Shown here piece after piece: positions 1 to 9,489 of a stretch of DNA of 64,000 bases. A model generated the notes under the pieces. The model ran no database searches, was not told the origin of the DNA, and worked only from the letters and a program-made list of their open reading frames with translations. The translations under genes and the position numbers were made by a program. Source of the stretch: JAUVRX01 sp049664225 (GTDB lineage: Bacteria; Acidobacteriota; Thermoanaerobaculia; Multivoradales; JAHEKO01); NCBI GenBank assembly GCA_049664225.1, contig JBATEX010000075.1, positions 1 to 64,000 of the forward strand. Reading direction: 5' to 3'. Numbering within the stretch: position 1 is the first letter of the stretch; the number at the start of each line of letters is the position of its first letter.

Positions 1-2
1 TC

Positions 3-1055
3 TCAAGACTTGGATTCGATCTCGAGCGAGCGGTCCAGGAACTCCCAGATCTGTCTTCGAAGCCAGAAAAGGCGTAGCGGAGTCATCGAGAGGAACGCCT
101 GTTTGTGCTTGTAGTTCAACAGGATCCTCTCCGGGCGGCCCATCGTTTCCCAGAGGGCCTCTCGCCCGCTCTCCGGGATGCAGTCATCCTTGGCCGCCTC
201 GACAATCAGTACCTTCGAAGGGTCGACCCTGCCCGGAAAGTTCGCCGGCTCGAAATAGCTGAATTCGGCCTCGATCCGGGCTTCGAGCTCCTCTTCCGTC
301 CAGCCGAATTCCGACAGCGCCTTCGATCTCATCCCCTCGCTTCGTGCAAGAGAGCAACGAACCATGGGCTGATGAAGCAGCGCTCCGGACATCACCAGCA
401 CAGTGGCCGCTAGTCGAGGTTCCTGGACTGCCACTCCAGCCGCGACGATTCCCCCATGGCTGAAGCCCATCAAGCCGATTCTCTGGGCGTCGATCTCTGG
501 TCGGGCTTCCGCCCAGTCGAGGGTTCGGCGAATATCGATGACGGTCGTCCATTCCCGCTCGGCGCTCTTGTCCAGTCGCTCCATGAATGCCGCTTCGTTG
601 GCGGCAGCAGCCATCCCGTTCCAATCGATAATGTCCCTGGCGATTTCCAGCTTGAAGATGTTGACTTCGCCCACGCTGTGGGAGTTGAGATAAGCGGCCA
701 TCTTGTCCGCGGGATACGAATGACCAGCCGGGATCGGCACGATGATGACCAAGGGCTTCTTGCCGGGGCGCTTGCTCTCGTAGTACCTGCCTGTCACCAG
801 GTTGTCGTCCTGCCCATTGTCCCCGTAGGAGGGGAAGCGAATGTGCCGAACGAGATAGAGCGAGCTCTCCTCCTCGTCCAGAACATGATTCTTGAAGGGA
901 ACTTCCTGCCTATCGTAGTCGGGAAGATCGTGAAGAGATTGGCCGCCACTGTCGAGCGAGGCTGCTGGGACAGGCGAAGAGGGTGAGTTTGTGTAGGAAA
1001 CACAACCCACAAGCGCAATCAACGCTGCCACGCCCGAGCTGATGACAACTCTCAT
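3..1055 (-). CDS. Lipoprotein alpha/beta hydrolase, dienelactone-hydrolase type
   Basis: A complete 350-aa ORF whose TGA stop lies at the window edge. The N-terminus is a lipoprotein signal with a lipobox ending LVGC (Cys18), so the enzyme is probably membrane-anchored outside the cytoplasm. A nucleophile elbow G-F-S-H-G-G sits near residue 200, and a downstream acid (VEAAKDDCIP) and His (NYKHK) complete the pattern of a Ser-Asp-His hydrolase. The order of motifs is that of the dienelactone hydrolase branch of alpha/beta hydrolases. The substrate cannot be read from the sequence. It lies 140 bp downstream of the six-haem cytochrome in the same direction, with no evidence of coupling. Confidence 0.75.
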   Translation of the reverse strand: MRVVISSGVAALIALVGCVSYTNSPSSPVPAASLDSGGQSLHDLPDYDRQEVPFKNHVLDEEESSLYLVRHIRFPSYGDNGQDDNLVTGRYYESKRPGKKPLVIIVPIPAGHSYPADKMAAYLNSHSVGEVNIFKLEIARDIIDWNGMAAAANEAAFMERLDKSAEREWTTVIDIRRTLDWAEARPEIDAQRIGLMGFSHGGIVAAGVAVQEPRLAATVLVMSGALLHQPMVRCSLARSEGMRSKALSEFGWTEEELEARIEAEFSYFEPANFPGRVDPSKVLIVEAAKDDCIPESGREALWETMGRPERILLNYKHKQAFLSMTPLRLFWLRRQIWEFLDRSLEIESKS

Positions 1056-1195
1056 TCTTCGAAGGCCCTCTCCTCTTGTCGGCCCGAGAGTATCCTGACT
1101 CGAGGCTGATGATCTATCGAAGATCGCACAATCGAGCCGCGATTCAATCTACGACTCCAGAATAGGGCACCAGAATGCGAGGGGTCCCGAACTCC

Positions 1196-2602
1196 CTACT
1201 TCGGAATCAGCTCAAGAATCTCTGGGCTGGCTTCGTCCCAGGCGACGATGGTGTGGCAGATCGAGCAGTCGGAATCGATGGCGTCACCATCTTCGGTGGC
1301 GTGGTCGCCGGCGTGACAGCGGTTGCAGCCCAGCGAGTTGTAGTGACCACTGAAGTCCGGGTAGGTGCCCCACTCGATGTTCATGGACGGGAAGACGTTG
1401 TTGGCGTAGAGCCTTCCCAGGACGCGCCCGGCCTCTTGAACGTCCTCAGTACGGCTCGAGGCCAGAGCCGGGTACTCCGACTGGTAGAAGCTACTGATCG
1501 CTGCAGAGATCCCTTGCGCCGCCTCTTCGTGCGAGGCGTACTCGGTACGGACTGCCTTCAGTCCCTCGCGCCGTACAAAGGGCAGGCTCTTGGCGATGAA
1601 GTTCCGTTCGAGAGCCAGATCAACAGCCTGCTCGGCGGTGTAGTAGACGTGCGTCGGGCGGTTGTGGCAGTCGATACAGTCCATGACCCGCCAGTCCATG
1701 AGCTCGGGATTGTCCTCTTTGACAGTCTGCTTGACGAAGCGCTCTACCGGACCATCACCCACCTTCGATTCCACCTCGTACATGGTCCGCCTCTTTTCGT
1801 CCGACCGGTATCGGATCTCGACCTCGGGGTCCATGTGCCAGTGGATACCCTGGGATCCACCAAAGTCGTCACCGCCGACTTTGAGCAGAAGAATCGTCTT
1901 GACCTCGGAGTTGGCTTCGTCGTCGGAGAACTTGGTGATCATCTTGGGGCTGACGCCGTAGAACTTTTCCGGCCAATGACACTCCTCGCAGGTTCCCTCG
2001 GAGGGCCGAAGGTGGTGAACAGGGGTAGGAATCGGACGCTCATAGAGATCCAGGGCAGTGGAGACGAGCTGCCACGCACCGCTGAGCTTGGATCGGACAA
2101 ACCAGCTGGTTCCCTCACCCACATGGCATTCGACACAGGCGACTCGAGCATGCGGCGAGCGCTGGTAGGCAATGTACTCCGGTGACATGACGCTGTGGCA
2201 GGTCTCGCCGCAGAAGGAAGTACTCTCCATGACATGGACGCCCTGGGACATCGCAGCTGTGAGGATCACAGCACCCACCGTCACCACCAGAATCAGGATC
2301 ATCAGACGCTTACGGGTAGCGTCGACGTTGAGATCGATGACCGGGAACGCGGCCTCCGGAGCAAGGCGTCTCTCCCGACGGATTCCCCAGTAGACGAGAA
2401 TGAACCCGAGCAGACCACCAGCCGGCAGGATCAAGTAGGTGATGATGCCCAGATACGGGCTGCCCTCCGCTCCGAGGAATTCGATCAGCATCAGGCTCAC
2501 GAAGAGGATGGCGCTGATGAGCATCAGGGCCGAGCCCGCCAGACTGATGGGGTTGCGCGAAAGGGGGATCAGGATCTTGCGCAATTGTGGCCTCCGGTTC
2601 AT
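1196..2602 (-). CDS. NapC/NirT-type membrane-anchored six-haem cytochrome c
   Basis: 468 aa. Two hydrophobic segments lie near the N-terminus (about residues 15-45 and 50-75) and a further one at about 98-118 precedes the haem domain. There are six CxxCH motifs: CGETCH (in the form FCGETCH), CVECH, CEECH, CIDCH, CNRCH and CSICH. The spacing and the sequence around the first motifs (SVMSPEY after the first haem) fit the NapC/NirT family, which takes electrons from quinol and passes them to a periplasmic reductase. No dedicated reductase gene is adjacent. An electron-transfer role at the outer face of the inner membrane is inferred from the family. Confidence 0.85.
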   Translation of the reverse strand: MNRRPQLRKILIPLSRNPISLAGSALMLISAILFVSLMLIEFLGAEGSPYLGIITYLILPAGGLLGFILVYWGIRRERRLAPEAAFPVIDLNVDATRKRLMILILVVTVGAVILTAAMSQGVHVMESTSFCGETCHSVMSPEYIAYQRSPHARVACVECHVGEGTSWFVRSKLSGAWQLVSTALDLYERPIPTPVHHLRPSEGTCEECHWPEKFYGVSPKMITKFSDDEANSEVKTILLLKVGGDDFGGSQGIHWHMDPEVEIRYRSDEKRRTMYEVESKVGDGPVERFVKQTVKEDNPELMDWRVMDCIDCHNRPTHVYYTAEQAVDLALERNFIAKSLPFVRREGLKAVRTEYASHEEAAQGISAAISSFYQSEYPALASSRTEDVQEAGRVLGRLYANNVFPSMNIEWGTYPDFSGHYNSLGCNRCHAGDHATEDGDAIDSDCSICHTIVAWDEASPEILELIPK

Positions 2603-2731
2603 GGCCGCCGGTCCATTTTGAATCCTATCCTGGCCCTATTTCCTTCGGGAGTCCTGCGCCATGGTGGTCCAACCAATGGTGCATTCTCGAGCCTGAGGAA
2701 CTGCCAACCCGCAATGCCATAGAATCGGCCG

Positions 2732-3337
2732 ATGAAGATTCATCGTTTGTACATTCTTCTCGTCGTCATCACCGCAACCATGGCCACACCGGTCCTGGCC
2801 CAGAAGGTCTACGTCGACTATGACCGGGCCACCGCCTTCAGCCAGTACAGGACCTTTCAGTTCAAGGAGACTCGTGAGGACCTGCGGAACTTCTCGGAGA
2901 CACTGCACCGGCGAGTCGTCGATGGACTCAGGAGCTACATTCGCGAGGGCGGAATGGAAGAGGTCGACTCCGATCCCGACATCTATGTCGCCTACTACAC
3001 CGCCGATCAGAACAACCTGCTTCTCGTCCTGAGCGATCTCGAATACACCTACGGACGCGATTTCTCCCTGGGTTCCTACTGGGAGGGCGGCGTCGGCACA
3101 CGAAATCTCGAGAACTTCTCCTTCAACGAGGGCACCCTCATCATCGACGCATGGGACGCAAAAGAGAAGAAGCTCGTGTGGCGGGGCATCGGCACGGCGG
3201 CCATGGCGAAGAAGAAGCCCGACAAGAACGAGAAGAAGCTCGACCGAGCGCTCGAGAAGATCATGCAGCGCTGGGACGAGATGTACGGCGCCAAGGCTCA
3301 GGCGATTCGCAAGCACCAGATGGACCAGGGCGACTAG
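2732..3337 (+). CDS. Secreted DUF4136-domain protein
   Basis: 201 aa with a clear Sec signal peptide (residues 1-23, ending AQ). The body has the DUF4136 pattern: an early FSQYRTFQF strand, a DPDIYVAYY segment, a GTLIIDAWD strand and LVWRG followed by a basic helix (KKKPDKNEKKLDRALEKIM). DUF4136 proteins are periplasmic or outer-membrane lipoproteins of unknown function. This one lacks a lipobox Cys, so it is probably soluble in the periplasm. It is transcribed away from the cytochrome on its left. Confidence 0.75.
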   Translation: MKIHRLYILLVVITATMATPVLAQKVYVDYDRATAFSQYRTFQFKETREDLRNFSETLHRRVVDGLRSYIREGGMEEVDSDPDIYVAYYTADQNNLLLVLSDLEYTYGRDFSLGSYWEGGVGTRNLENFSFNEGTLIIDAWDAKEKKLVWRGIGTAAMAKKKPDKNEKKLDRALEKIMQRWDEMYGAKAQAIRKHQMDQGD

Positions 3338-3403
3338 AGGCTCTATCAGGGCGAACAGGTCGCCCGCTTGGAAGCACCCTGAGCTCGGCCCGACCCTCCT
3401 ACC

Positions 3404-3661
3404 TCAATAGGGGGTTGGGACTGGTCGACCTGGAGGAGGTCCTACCGGCCTTGCCGGATAGTAGCCACTACCACCATACCAACCCCCACCGCCCCAACCG
3501 CGACCCCAGCCGTAGCCGTAGCCGTAGCCATGGCTGATACCCACGCTCATGCCGGAGGAGTAGTAGGAGGAGTCATACCCGGAGGAAGAACAGGCTTCCA
3601 ATCCCAACAGGAGTGTGACCACAAATAGGAAGAGGAAGAAGAACCGAGTAGATCGCTTCAT
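3404..3661 (-). CDS. Small Gly/Tyr/Trp-rich lipoprotein
   Basis: 85 aa. The N-terminus is a lipoprotein signal with lipobox GLEAC (Cys24). The mature part is low-complexity (SSGYDSSYYSSGMSVG, then repeated GYGYGWGRGW-type stretches and a Pro-rich tail). Its ATG overlaps the stop of the upstream VOC gene in an ATGA arrangement, so the two are probably translationally coupled. I know no function for such small glycine/tyrosine-rich surface lipoproteins. Confidence 0.6.
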   Translation of the reverse strand: MKRSTRFFFLFLFVVTLLLGLEACSSSGYDSSYYSSGMSVGISHGYGYGYGWGRGWGGGGWYGGSGYYPARPVGPPPGRPVPTPY

Positions 3662-4506
3662 GGCGTTTTCTCCTCGAGTTCGTAGACAAAAAAGGCTCCG
3701 CCGGTGGGATCGGCCAGCAGAGCTACCCTCCCCTCGCCGAGATCCGGACTCGGTGCCAGGAGGACCCGACCTCCAAGCCCCTTGGCCTGCGCCACGATGG
3801 CTGTCAAGTCACCGACCCCCAGATAGGGAGCCCAGATGGGGTTGACCTGCTTGTTCTCGATCTCCACCAAACCGGCCCGATGTTCACCCTCCGTTTGAAA
3901 CAGCAGATAGGAGTCGTCGGAGCGCTCTATATCGGCTCGCTCATAGCCGACTACCTCCCCATAGAACTCGGCGGCTGCTTTCGTATCGTGTGTCCACAGC
4001 TCGGTCCACACCCAGGAACCCACGGCTCCTGGGTCCTCGAAGGACCTCTCCGGACTCAGCAACATGAAGGCTGCACCCTGTGGATCCTCCAGGACGGCGA
4101 AGCTGGCGAAGCCCTCGACTCGGCCGACATCCCGATGAATCGTGGCGCCCAGCTTGCTTGCCGTGGCCACCGAATCGGCCAGGTCGGGTACTGCAATCCC
4201 CGCGAGCCAGATCGCTTCCTCGCCCTCGGCATCCTTGCCCTTGATTTCACTGATCCCGGCGATCGGCGTGCCGTCATTGCTCACCACGAAGCTGGTTGCC
4301 GAATAGGGCTCGATCTTCCAGCCCACCAGCTGCCGATAGAAGTCGATCGCCGTAGCCGCGTCTTCGGTCAACAGATCGACCCAGATGACCTGGCCTGGAG
4401 CCGCAGCCTGCGCGGGAATTGCCGCCCCCATCAGCCCTAGGGTCAAGGCCAGGGTCATTGCGGAGTAGAGATGAAACCATCCGCGAGTTCTCAATTCTCT
4501 GTCCAT
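3658..4506 (-). CDS. Secreted VOC-superfamily (glyoxalase-like) protein
   Basis: The start is placed at ATG 4504-4506, giving 282 aa with a normal Sec signal peptide (ends PAQAA); the longer upstream reading adds a leader without signal character. Two tandem VOC halves are visible: GQVIWVDLLTEDAATAIDFYRQLVGW and, later, WVWTELWTHDTKAAAEFYGEVVGY. VOC proteins form beta-alpha-beta-beta-beta modules used as metal-dependent lyases, dioxygenases or binding proteins. The export signal makes a classical glyoxalase I role unlikely. It overlaps the following small lipoprotein gene by 4 bp. Confidence 0.75.
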   Translation of the reverse strand: MDRELRTRGWFHLYSAMTLALTLGLMGAAIPAQAAAPGQVIWVDLLTEDAATAIDFYRQLVGWKIEPYSATSFVVSNDGTPIAGISEIKGKDAEGEEAIWLAGIAVPDLADSVATASKLGATIHRDVGRVEGFASFAVLEDPQGAAFMLLSPERSFEDPGAVGSWVWTELWTHDTKAAAEFYGEVVGYERADIERSDDSYLLFQTEGEHRAGLVEIENKQVNPIWAPYLGVGDLTAIVAQAKGLGGRVLLAPSPDLGEGRVALLADPTGGAFFVYELEEKTP

Positions 4507-4622
4507 TCGGGGACCTACCTCCCGTGACGGGTGAATGATGGAAGTCAATCTACCACGGTCGAGACCCGGGAAGCGTCCAGAGCCGTGAATCGAAGTCATC
4601 CTGATCCAGACCCCCCGAACGC

Positions 4623-6773
4623 CTAGTGCACACCTCCGAGCCAGCTCAACCGGATCCAGAAGGTACGCCCGGGCTCGCTGATTCGCACCGGGTCGGAGTC
4701 GAACAGGTTGCCGCGATTGAGGTGGTTGGCATAGGTGCGGTCGAACACGTTGTCGACTCCCGCGATCAATGAGAGTGATCGGAGAATCCGATATCTTGCC
4801 GACAGATCGAGCACTCCGTAGCCTGCCGTCTCACCGAGGTCCTGCCCGCTGCCGGTCAGTGGATCGTCGTCCACCCGGGTCTGGCTTGCCGCCCACCTGA
4901 GCATACCGGCCGTCCCCCAGCGCTCCGTGCCGTAATCCATCTGCAGCCAGCCCTGTAGGGGAGGAATCTGGGCGATCGGTCGGCCGTCGGAGCGATTCTC
5001 CCCGCGGACCCCGCTGACAACTCCACTGATCCCCAGCCGGTCACTGAAACCATGCGACCCCTCGAGCTCCAAACCGAGGAGGCGAGCCTCGACGTTGCGA
5101 TAGATCGTCGCGTTGTCGTCACGCAAGATCCCTTCCTGGCCATGGGCCCGATCCCGCAGGATGAAATCATCGACCTCGTCGATGAAGCCTGTCACGCTCC
5201 AAGTTGACCTCACACCCGGTGAGGCGAACCCGACGTCGAGTTGATGGTGCTTGGCGACCTCCAGCTGCGGGTTTCCCACCCAGCGCTTCGGTGGCGCCAT
5301 GTTGTTGGACCCCAGATAACGCTCAGTCGTATCAGCGGCGCGAGTACTGCGGCTGAGCCCGGTGAAGAACGTCAGCTCTGGCCTCACAAAGCGCTCATAG
5401 CGCAGCAGGCCACTAACCTCTGAAGCGCTCCACCGATCCGCCTGAGAGGCGTAGTAGTAGTCGAACAGTTGGTTTGGACTGCGGTTCATTCCGGCAGGCT
5501 TCACGTCGGCCTTGTCGGCCCTGGCCGTGAAACGGTCGACCCTGCCTCCGAAGACCAGACGCGATTTCTCTCCCAGGAGCTGCTGCCCTTCGAGAAACAG
5601 CCCGCCCTGAGCGAGAGATGCATCGGGCCACATCACCGATTGCAACGTTCCGACCGAGTCGGGATTCGGCCCGGCATAGCGCAAGGCATCGCGAACATTC
5701 TCCTGGTAGTCGAGACCGAGCGTCAGTTCCAGACTCTCCGAGATCATTCGATCGGCGCTGGCCGTTCCACCGAAAGTGTCCGAGGTCGAGGGCACACGCA
5801 TGGCCATCGGAGCTGTCAGCGGTCGCAGGGAGTAGTTGTCCATCAGGTGATCGACACCCGCGTAGTAGAGGTCCACCCTGAAATCGGTCAGGCCGATGAG
5901 CTGTTTGGAGCGATGGAACTTGAGCCGGTACGTGTCGTTGCGGTCCTCGGGTGAGTCCATTCCTGCGCCTGCAAAAAGCGCGTCTTCTGTGCGAACCGCT
6001 TCCACTCCGAGCTCGACCTGCCCAGTCCCTGATTTGCCAAAGCCTAGCATCAGGTTGAGGTGTTCGCTGTCGAAGGCCGAGCGAACCTTCTGTCCACTGC
6101 CGTCCTCGTAGCTATCGAAGCTCCTCACTCCTCCCTGTGCCCGCAAGAATGCTCCGCCGCTCGTCCAGACCGCATCGAGGCCCAGTTCCGGATGCTTGTG
6201 CCAACTACCGTACGACGAGGCGACCTCTGCCCGCCAGGTCCTGGATTCCGGGAGCTGTGGGGTGTTGCGCTGGAAGATGACGGTTCCAGCCGTTCCTCCT
6301 GGACCGAAGCGCACGGTTTGGACACCTTTGATCACGGTGACTTCGTCGAAGGCATTGGGCGTGGCGAAAGAGCTCGGCGGATCCATTCGATTGGGGCAAC
6401 CGCCATGGACATAGGCACCGTCCACGAGAACGTTCAGGTTGCCCTCACCGAGGCCACGAACTCGTGGCTCGAGGCCGTGCCCTCCCATGCGCCCGACTGT
6501 CACACCGGCAACGCCGCGGAGCAGATCCGCCCCGTCCCCTAGCGGAACCGCCGGCAGCTCTTGGCGATCGAGAATCCGAACGGTGGGTACAACCGGCCAG
6601 TCGCCGAGAACATCGATCTCTTCACTGACGATCGGGGCTTCCTCCTCCTTGCTTCGAGATTCTGTGGGTAGTGCAGATTCCGTTTCCTGCTGGCCAAAGA
6701 GGGGTTGATCGGACAGCAGCATCAATGGCAGAGCTACCGACAAGCAGACACGAACGGTCCTCGAAATCTTCAT
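4623..6773 (-). CDS. oprC: TonB-dependent copper receptor, OprC/NosA type
   Basis: 716 aa from ATG 6771-6773, which has AGGAGG (6778-6783, minus strand) just upstream. It has a signal peptide, then a plug domain (IDVLGDWP to about residue 170) and a 22-strand-type barrel ending in an aromatic residue pattern (FWIRLSWLG). The plug contains C-x-x-x-M in CPNRMDPP (Cys126, Met130) and the barrel contains H-x-M (His309, Met311). This CxxxM plus HxM set is the copper-binding signature described for Pseudomonas OprC. The protein therefore probably imports or binds copper at the outer membrane. It lies 70 bp downstream of a Cys-rich small membrane protein in the same direction. Confidence 0.88.
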   Translation of the reverse strand: MKISRTVRVCLSVALPLMLLSDQPLFGQQETESALPTESRSKEEEAPIVSEEIDVLGDWPVVPTVRILDRQELPAVPLGDGADLLRGVAGVTVGRMGGHGLEPRVRGLGEGNLNVLVDGAYVHGGCPNRMDPPSSFATPNAFDEVTVIKGVQTVRFGPGGTAGTVIFQRNTPQLPESRTWRAEVASSYGSWHKHPELGLDAVWTSGGAFLRAQGGVRSFDSYEDGSGQKVRSAFDSEHLNLMLGFGKSGTGQVELGVEAVRTEDALFAGAGMDSPEDRNDTYRLKFHRSKQLIGLTDFRVDLYYAGVDHLMDNYSLRPLTAPMAMRVPSTSDTFGGTASADRMISESLELTLGLDYQENVRDALRYAGPNPDSVGTLQSVMWPDASLAQGGLFLEGQQLLGEKSRLVFGGRVDRFTARADKADVKPAGMNRSPNQLFDYYYASQADRWSASEVSGLLRYERFVRPELTFFTGLSRSTRAADTTERYLGSNNMAPPKRWVGNPQLEVAKHHQLDVGFASPGVRSTWSVTGFIDEVDDFILRDRAHGQEGILRDDNATIYRNVEARLLGLELEGSHGFSDRLGISGVVSGVRGENRSDGRPIAQIPPLQGWLQMDYGTERWGTAGMLRWAASQTRVDDDPLTGSGQDLGETAGYGVLDLSARYRILRSLSLIAGVDNVFDRTYANHLNRGNLFDSDPVRISEPGRTFWIRLSWLGGVH

Positions 6774-6777
6774 TGCA

Positions 6778-6783
6778 CCTCCT
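6778..6783 (-). promoter_or_regulatory. Ribosome binding site deciding the oprC start
   Basis: AGGAGG on the minus strand, 4 nt before ATG 6771-6773. It excludes the upstream in-frame Met at 6788 as the main start. Confidence 0.7.
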
Positions 6784-6843
6784 CGCACCAGCCGCTCCGA
6801 TGAACCTGCCGGCAGTTGATCCTGATTGGACTTGAAGTGCGGC

Positions 6844-7251
6844 CTACGCTCGGTGAGCGTCAGCGCAGCGAGGAGGGGGTGAATCGGGACTGCTGGATGG
6901 GAACTCCGGGAGGGAATCGTCGCCGCAGGCTGTCTGCCCAGTCGGCTGAATAATTCTCGGGCCTAACTCATCCATCGTCAGGCCCAGGTGACGACCGAAG
7001 AAGCTCGCTGTGGCATCTTCGGTCTGGCAAGGAGAGGATCGAATGCCGCCGTTCTCGCCATCACCTATGGGCTCGTGGCCTCCGCATTCGCACCCGAACA
7101 AAAGGCACGCGCTTCCTCCACCGCAGCAGCAGTCCAGCCCAGCCTGCCAAAACGAGCTGGAAGCGACGATCGGTCCGAGACCGATCCAGATCATGGTGAC
7201 CAGGACGACGACTCGGCGGAGTCGAATCCGGATAACACAACCTTCCTTCAT
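6844..7251 (-). CDS. Cys-rich membrane-anchored small protein upstream of the copper receptor
   Basis: Predicted as 135 aa from ATG 7249-7251; a longer ORF upstream overlaps pncA and is not credible. A basic N-terminus precedes one hydrophobic segment (about residues 11-32). A Cys cluster follows directly: DCCCGGGSACLLFGCECGGH has six Cys and a His in 20 residues. Three more Cys lie toward the Pro-rich C-terminus. The cluster could bind soft metal ions, and its place directly before an OprC homologue suggests copper. This is inference: I do not recognise the family. The ribosome binding site is weak. Confidence 0.5.
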   Translation of the reverse strand: MKEGCVIRIRLRRVVVLVTMIWIGLGPIVASSSFWQAGLDCCCGGGSACLLFGCECGGHEPIGDGENGGIRSSPCQTEDATASFFGRHLGLTMDELGPRIIQPTGQTACGDDSLPEFPSSSPDSPPPRCADAHRA

Positions 7252-7351
7252 CGGTCGCAACGATTCTGTCAGATTCCCGAGTGGGAACCAATCATGCCTG
7301 GCAGCAACGAGACGATCGCTCCGACGATCTCGGTACCGCTCCCTTCGTCTT

Positions 7352-7990
7352 CTAGTTTGTGTCGGCCCTCTCGGCCAGGAGGTCGCTGCTCGACTTGAGG
7401 GTGACACCGGCCTCTCGCATCTCGTCGAGAGCTCGATCGACGTCGCCCGTTTCAAGGTCGATACCGCGGCAACCGTCGAGGATTAGATGGACCGCAAATC
7501 CTTCGGCCACGGCATCCAGAGCCGAGAATTTGACGCAGTAGTCGGTCGCCAGACCAAGCAAGTAGACCTCGGTAGCACGCTGCTCTCGAAGGTAATCGGC
7601 CAGACCTGTCGAGCGGCGGTGGCCGTTGTCGTAGAAACAGCTGTAGCTATCGATCTGGGGATCGCTTCCTTTGTAGAAGATGCGATCGATCCGAGAGGTT
7701 TCGAGGCCTGACGCGAGTCGCGCTCCTTCCGAGTCCTGAACGCAGTGCGTTGCCCACAGAATCTGGGTCAACCCCGCTAGCTCGATCTGCTCCCCAGGTT
7801 GCTTTCCGGGGTGCGACGCCGCAAAGCTGCCGTGATCGGCTGGGTGCCAGTCCTGGGAGGCCACCACGACTTCGAAGAGAGGCTGTACTCGATTCGCGAC
7901 AGGGATCACCTGATCACCTTCGGGTACCTCGAGAGCCCCTCCCGGCAGGAAATCGTTCTGCAAGTCGACGAGGATTAGTGCCCAGCTCAT
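7352..7990 (-). CDS. pncA: Nicotinamidase
   Basis: 212 aa, the usual length for PncA. The isochorismatase-fold landmarks are present: N-terminal ALILVDLQNDF with catalytic Asp, the metal-ligand stretch SQDWHPADHGSF, a conserved Lys in IFYKGSDPQIDSYS, and the nucleophile Cys in GLATDYCVKFSALDA. It converts nicotinamide to nicotinate in NAD salvage. Its ATG overlaps the stop of pncB (ATGA), so the two steps of the pathway are translationally coupled. Confidence 0.92.
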   Translation of the reverse strand: MSWALILVDLQNDFLPGGALEVPEGDQVIPVANRVQPLFEVVVASQDWHPADHGSFAASHPGKQPGEQIELAGLTQILWATHCVQDSEGARLASGLETSRIDRIFYKGSDPQIDSYSCFYDNGHRRSTGLADYLREQRATEVYLLGLATDYCVKFSALDAVAEGFAVHLILDGCRGIDLETGDVDRALDEMREAGVTLKSSSDLLAERADTN

Positions 7991-9489
7991 GACTCCCAGT
8001 GATTGCGCGCTGTGGCCTCTGTCCGCAATTCGAGAATGAGCCTCATCCGGGTGTCGTGGAGTCCACGTTCGAGACCTACGGGGTACTGGTGTGGGTTCAA
8101 AAAACGCCGGATTCCGGGGTGAAACGACGACAACTGTTCCAGCGTTCGCGACCGAGCATCTTGGGGCGTCGGCACCGACGCTTCGAGCCGGCCAGCTCGA
8201 TAGACATGCAGCAGTAGGTCCTCATGTGCAGCCTCAAGGGGCAACTTCTTCCAGCGTGTGCTGTCCATGGGATCGACGATCTCGGCAATGCCGGCCGGCG
8301 GGTCCAGCTCGTCGTAGATCATGTCGGCGATGAACTCCCCGTCTCTCTGGAAGCGGCGCACCTGGCTGAAGCCGGGGATATTGACCTTGGCCGCATGCTC
8401 CGAAAGCTTGACCCGCGGCTCCCATTCCCCACCAGGGCGTCGAACCGCCGCCAGCTTGTAGACGGCACCGAGAGCTGGCTGGTCCCAGGCGGTGATCAGC
8501 TTGGTGCCGACGCCCCAGACATTGATTCGGGCTCCCTGGTCCTTGAGACTCGTGATGACGTGCTCGTCGAGTTCGTTGCTGGCGACGATCGCCGCATCTG
8601 TAAAACCGGCTTCGTCCAGGATTTTACGGGCCTCGATACTCAGGTAGGCCAGATCTCCCGAGTCGAGGCGAATGCCGGCCAGCTCACTACCCCGCTCGCG
8701 CAGCCACTCGCCGATCTCGACCGCATTTCTGACCCCTTGCAGCGTGTCATAGGTGTCGACGAGCAGGATGCAGTTGTTGGGCATGGCCTCGGCATAGGCC
8801 TGGAATGCCTCGAGCTCGGAGTCGAAGATCATCACCCAGCTGTGTGCGTGGGTTCCGCGTGGTGGTATTCCGAAGAGCTTTCCCGCCAGCACATTGGAAG
8901 TCGACTCGCAACCACCGATGTAGGCAGCGCGGCTGGCTGCCAGGGCGCCGTCGAAGCCTTGTGCGCGTCGCAGCCCGAACTCGATGACCCGATCGCCCTG
9001 GGCCGCTTCGCAGACCCGTGAGGCCTTGGTGGCAATCAGACTCTGAAAATTGAGGATGTTGACCAGGGCGGTCTCCAGCAACTGGCACTGGATCAGCGGG
9101 CCACGGATGCGCACCAGTGGCTCGTTTGGGAAGACCACCGTGCCCTCGGGGACGGCGTCGATGTCGCAAGTCAAGTCGACCTGCCGCAGGTAATCGAGAA
9201 AGGCCTCCTCGAACAGGGGACCACCGTCATTTCCCGTCAGGCCGGACAGGTAGGTGAGGTCTTCGCTGGAAAAGCCGTAGGACTGCACAAAATCGACGAG
9301 ATAGCCGAGGCCACAGGCGATGGTGTAGCCGCCCTCGAACGGGCTGGAACGGAAGTAAAGGTTGAAGGCCGACTCCGTATCGAGCTCCCCCGTCTTCCAG
9401 TAACCGTAGGCCATGGTGAGCTGGTAGAGGTCGGTAAGAAGACCGACCGACTGTCCGGGAATTCGCAGACTCGACTTAAGGGTACTCAT
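7987..9489 (-). CDS. pncB: Nicotinate phosphoribosyltransferase
   Basis: 500 aa from ATG 9487-9489, preceded by a GGAGG-type site; upstream in-frame Mets lack one. It begins SVGLLTDLYQLTMAYGYW, a typical NAPRTase start, and contains FGLRRAQG, GCESTSNVLAGKLFGIPPRGTHAHSW and IRLDSGDL, the conserved substrate and PRPP-site segments. It makes nicotinate mononucleotide from nicotinate and PRPP, directly after PncA in the salvage route. It forms a two-gene operon with pncA. Confidence 0.93.
   Translation of the reverse strand: MSTLKSSLRIPGQSVGLLTDLYQLTMAYGYWKTGELDTESAFNLYFRSSPFEGGYTIACGLGYLVDFVQSYGFSSEDLTYLSGLTGNDGGPLFEEAFLDYLRQVDLTCDIDAVPEGTVVFPNEPLVRIRGPLIQCQLLETALVNILNFQSLIATKASRVCEAAQGDRVIEFGLRRAQGFDGALAASRAAYIGGCESTSNVLAGKLFGIPPRGTHAHSWVMIFDSELEAFQAYAEAMPNNCILLVDTYDTLQGVRNAVEIGEWLRERGSELAGIRLDSGDLAYLSIEARKILDEAGFTDAAIVASNELDEHVITSLKDQGARINVWGVGTKLITAWDQPALGAVYKLAAVRRPGGEWEPRVKLSEHAAKVNIPGFSQVRRFQRDGEFIADMIYDELDPPAGIAEIVDPMDSTRWKKLPLEAAHEDLLLHVYRAGRLEASVPTPQDARSRTLEQLSSFHPGIRRFLNPHQYPVGLERGLHDTRMRLILELRTEATARNHWES

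Noticed and set aside
2636..3316. 226-aa minus-strand ORF
   Set aside because: Antisense to the DUF4136 gene, which has a signal peptide and family motifs.
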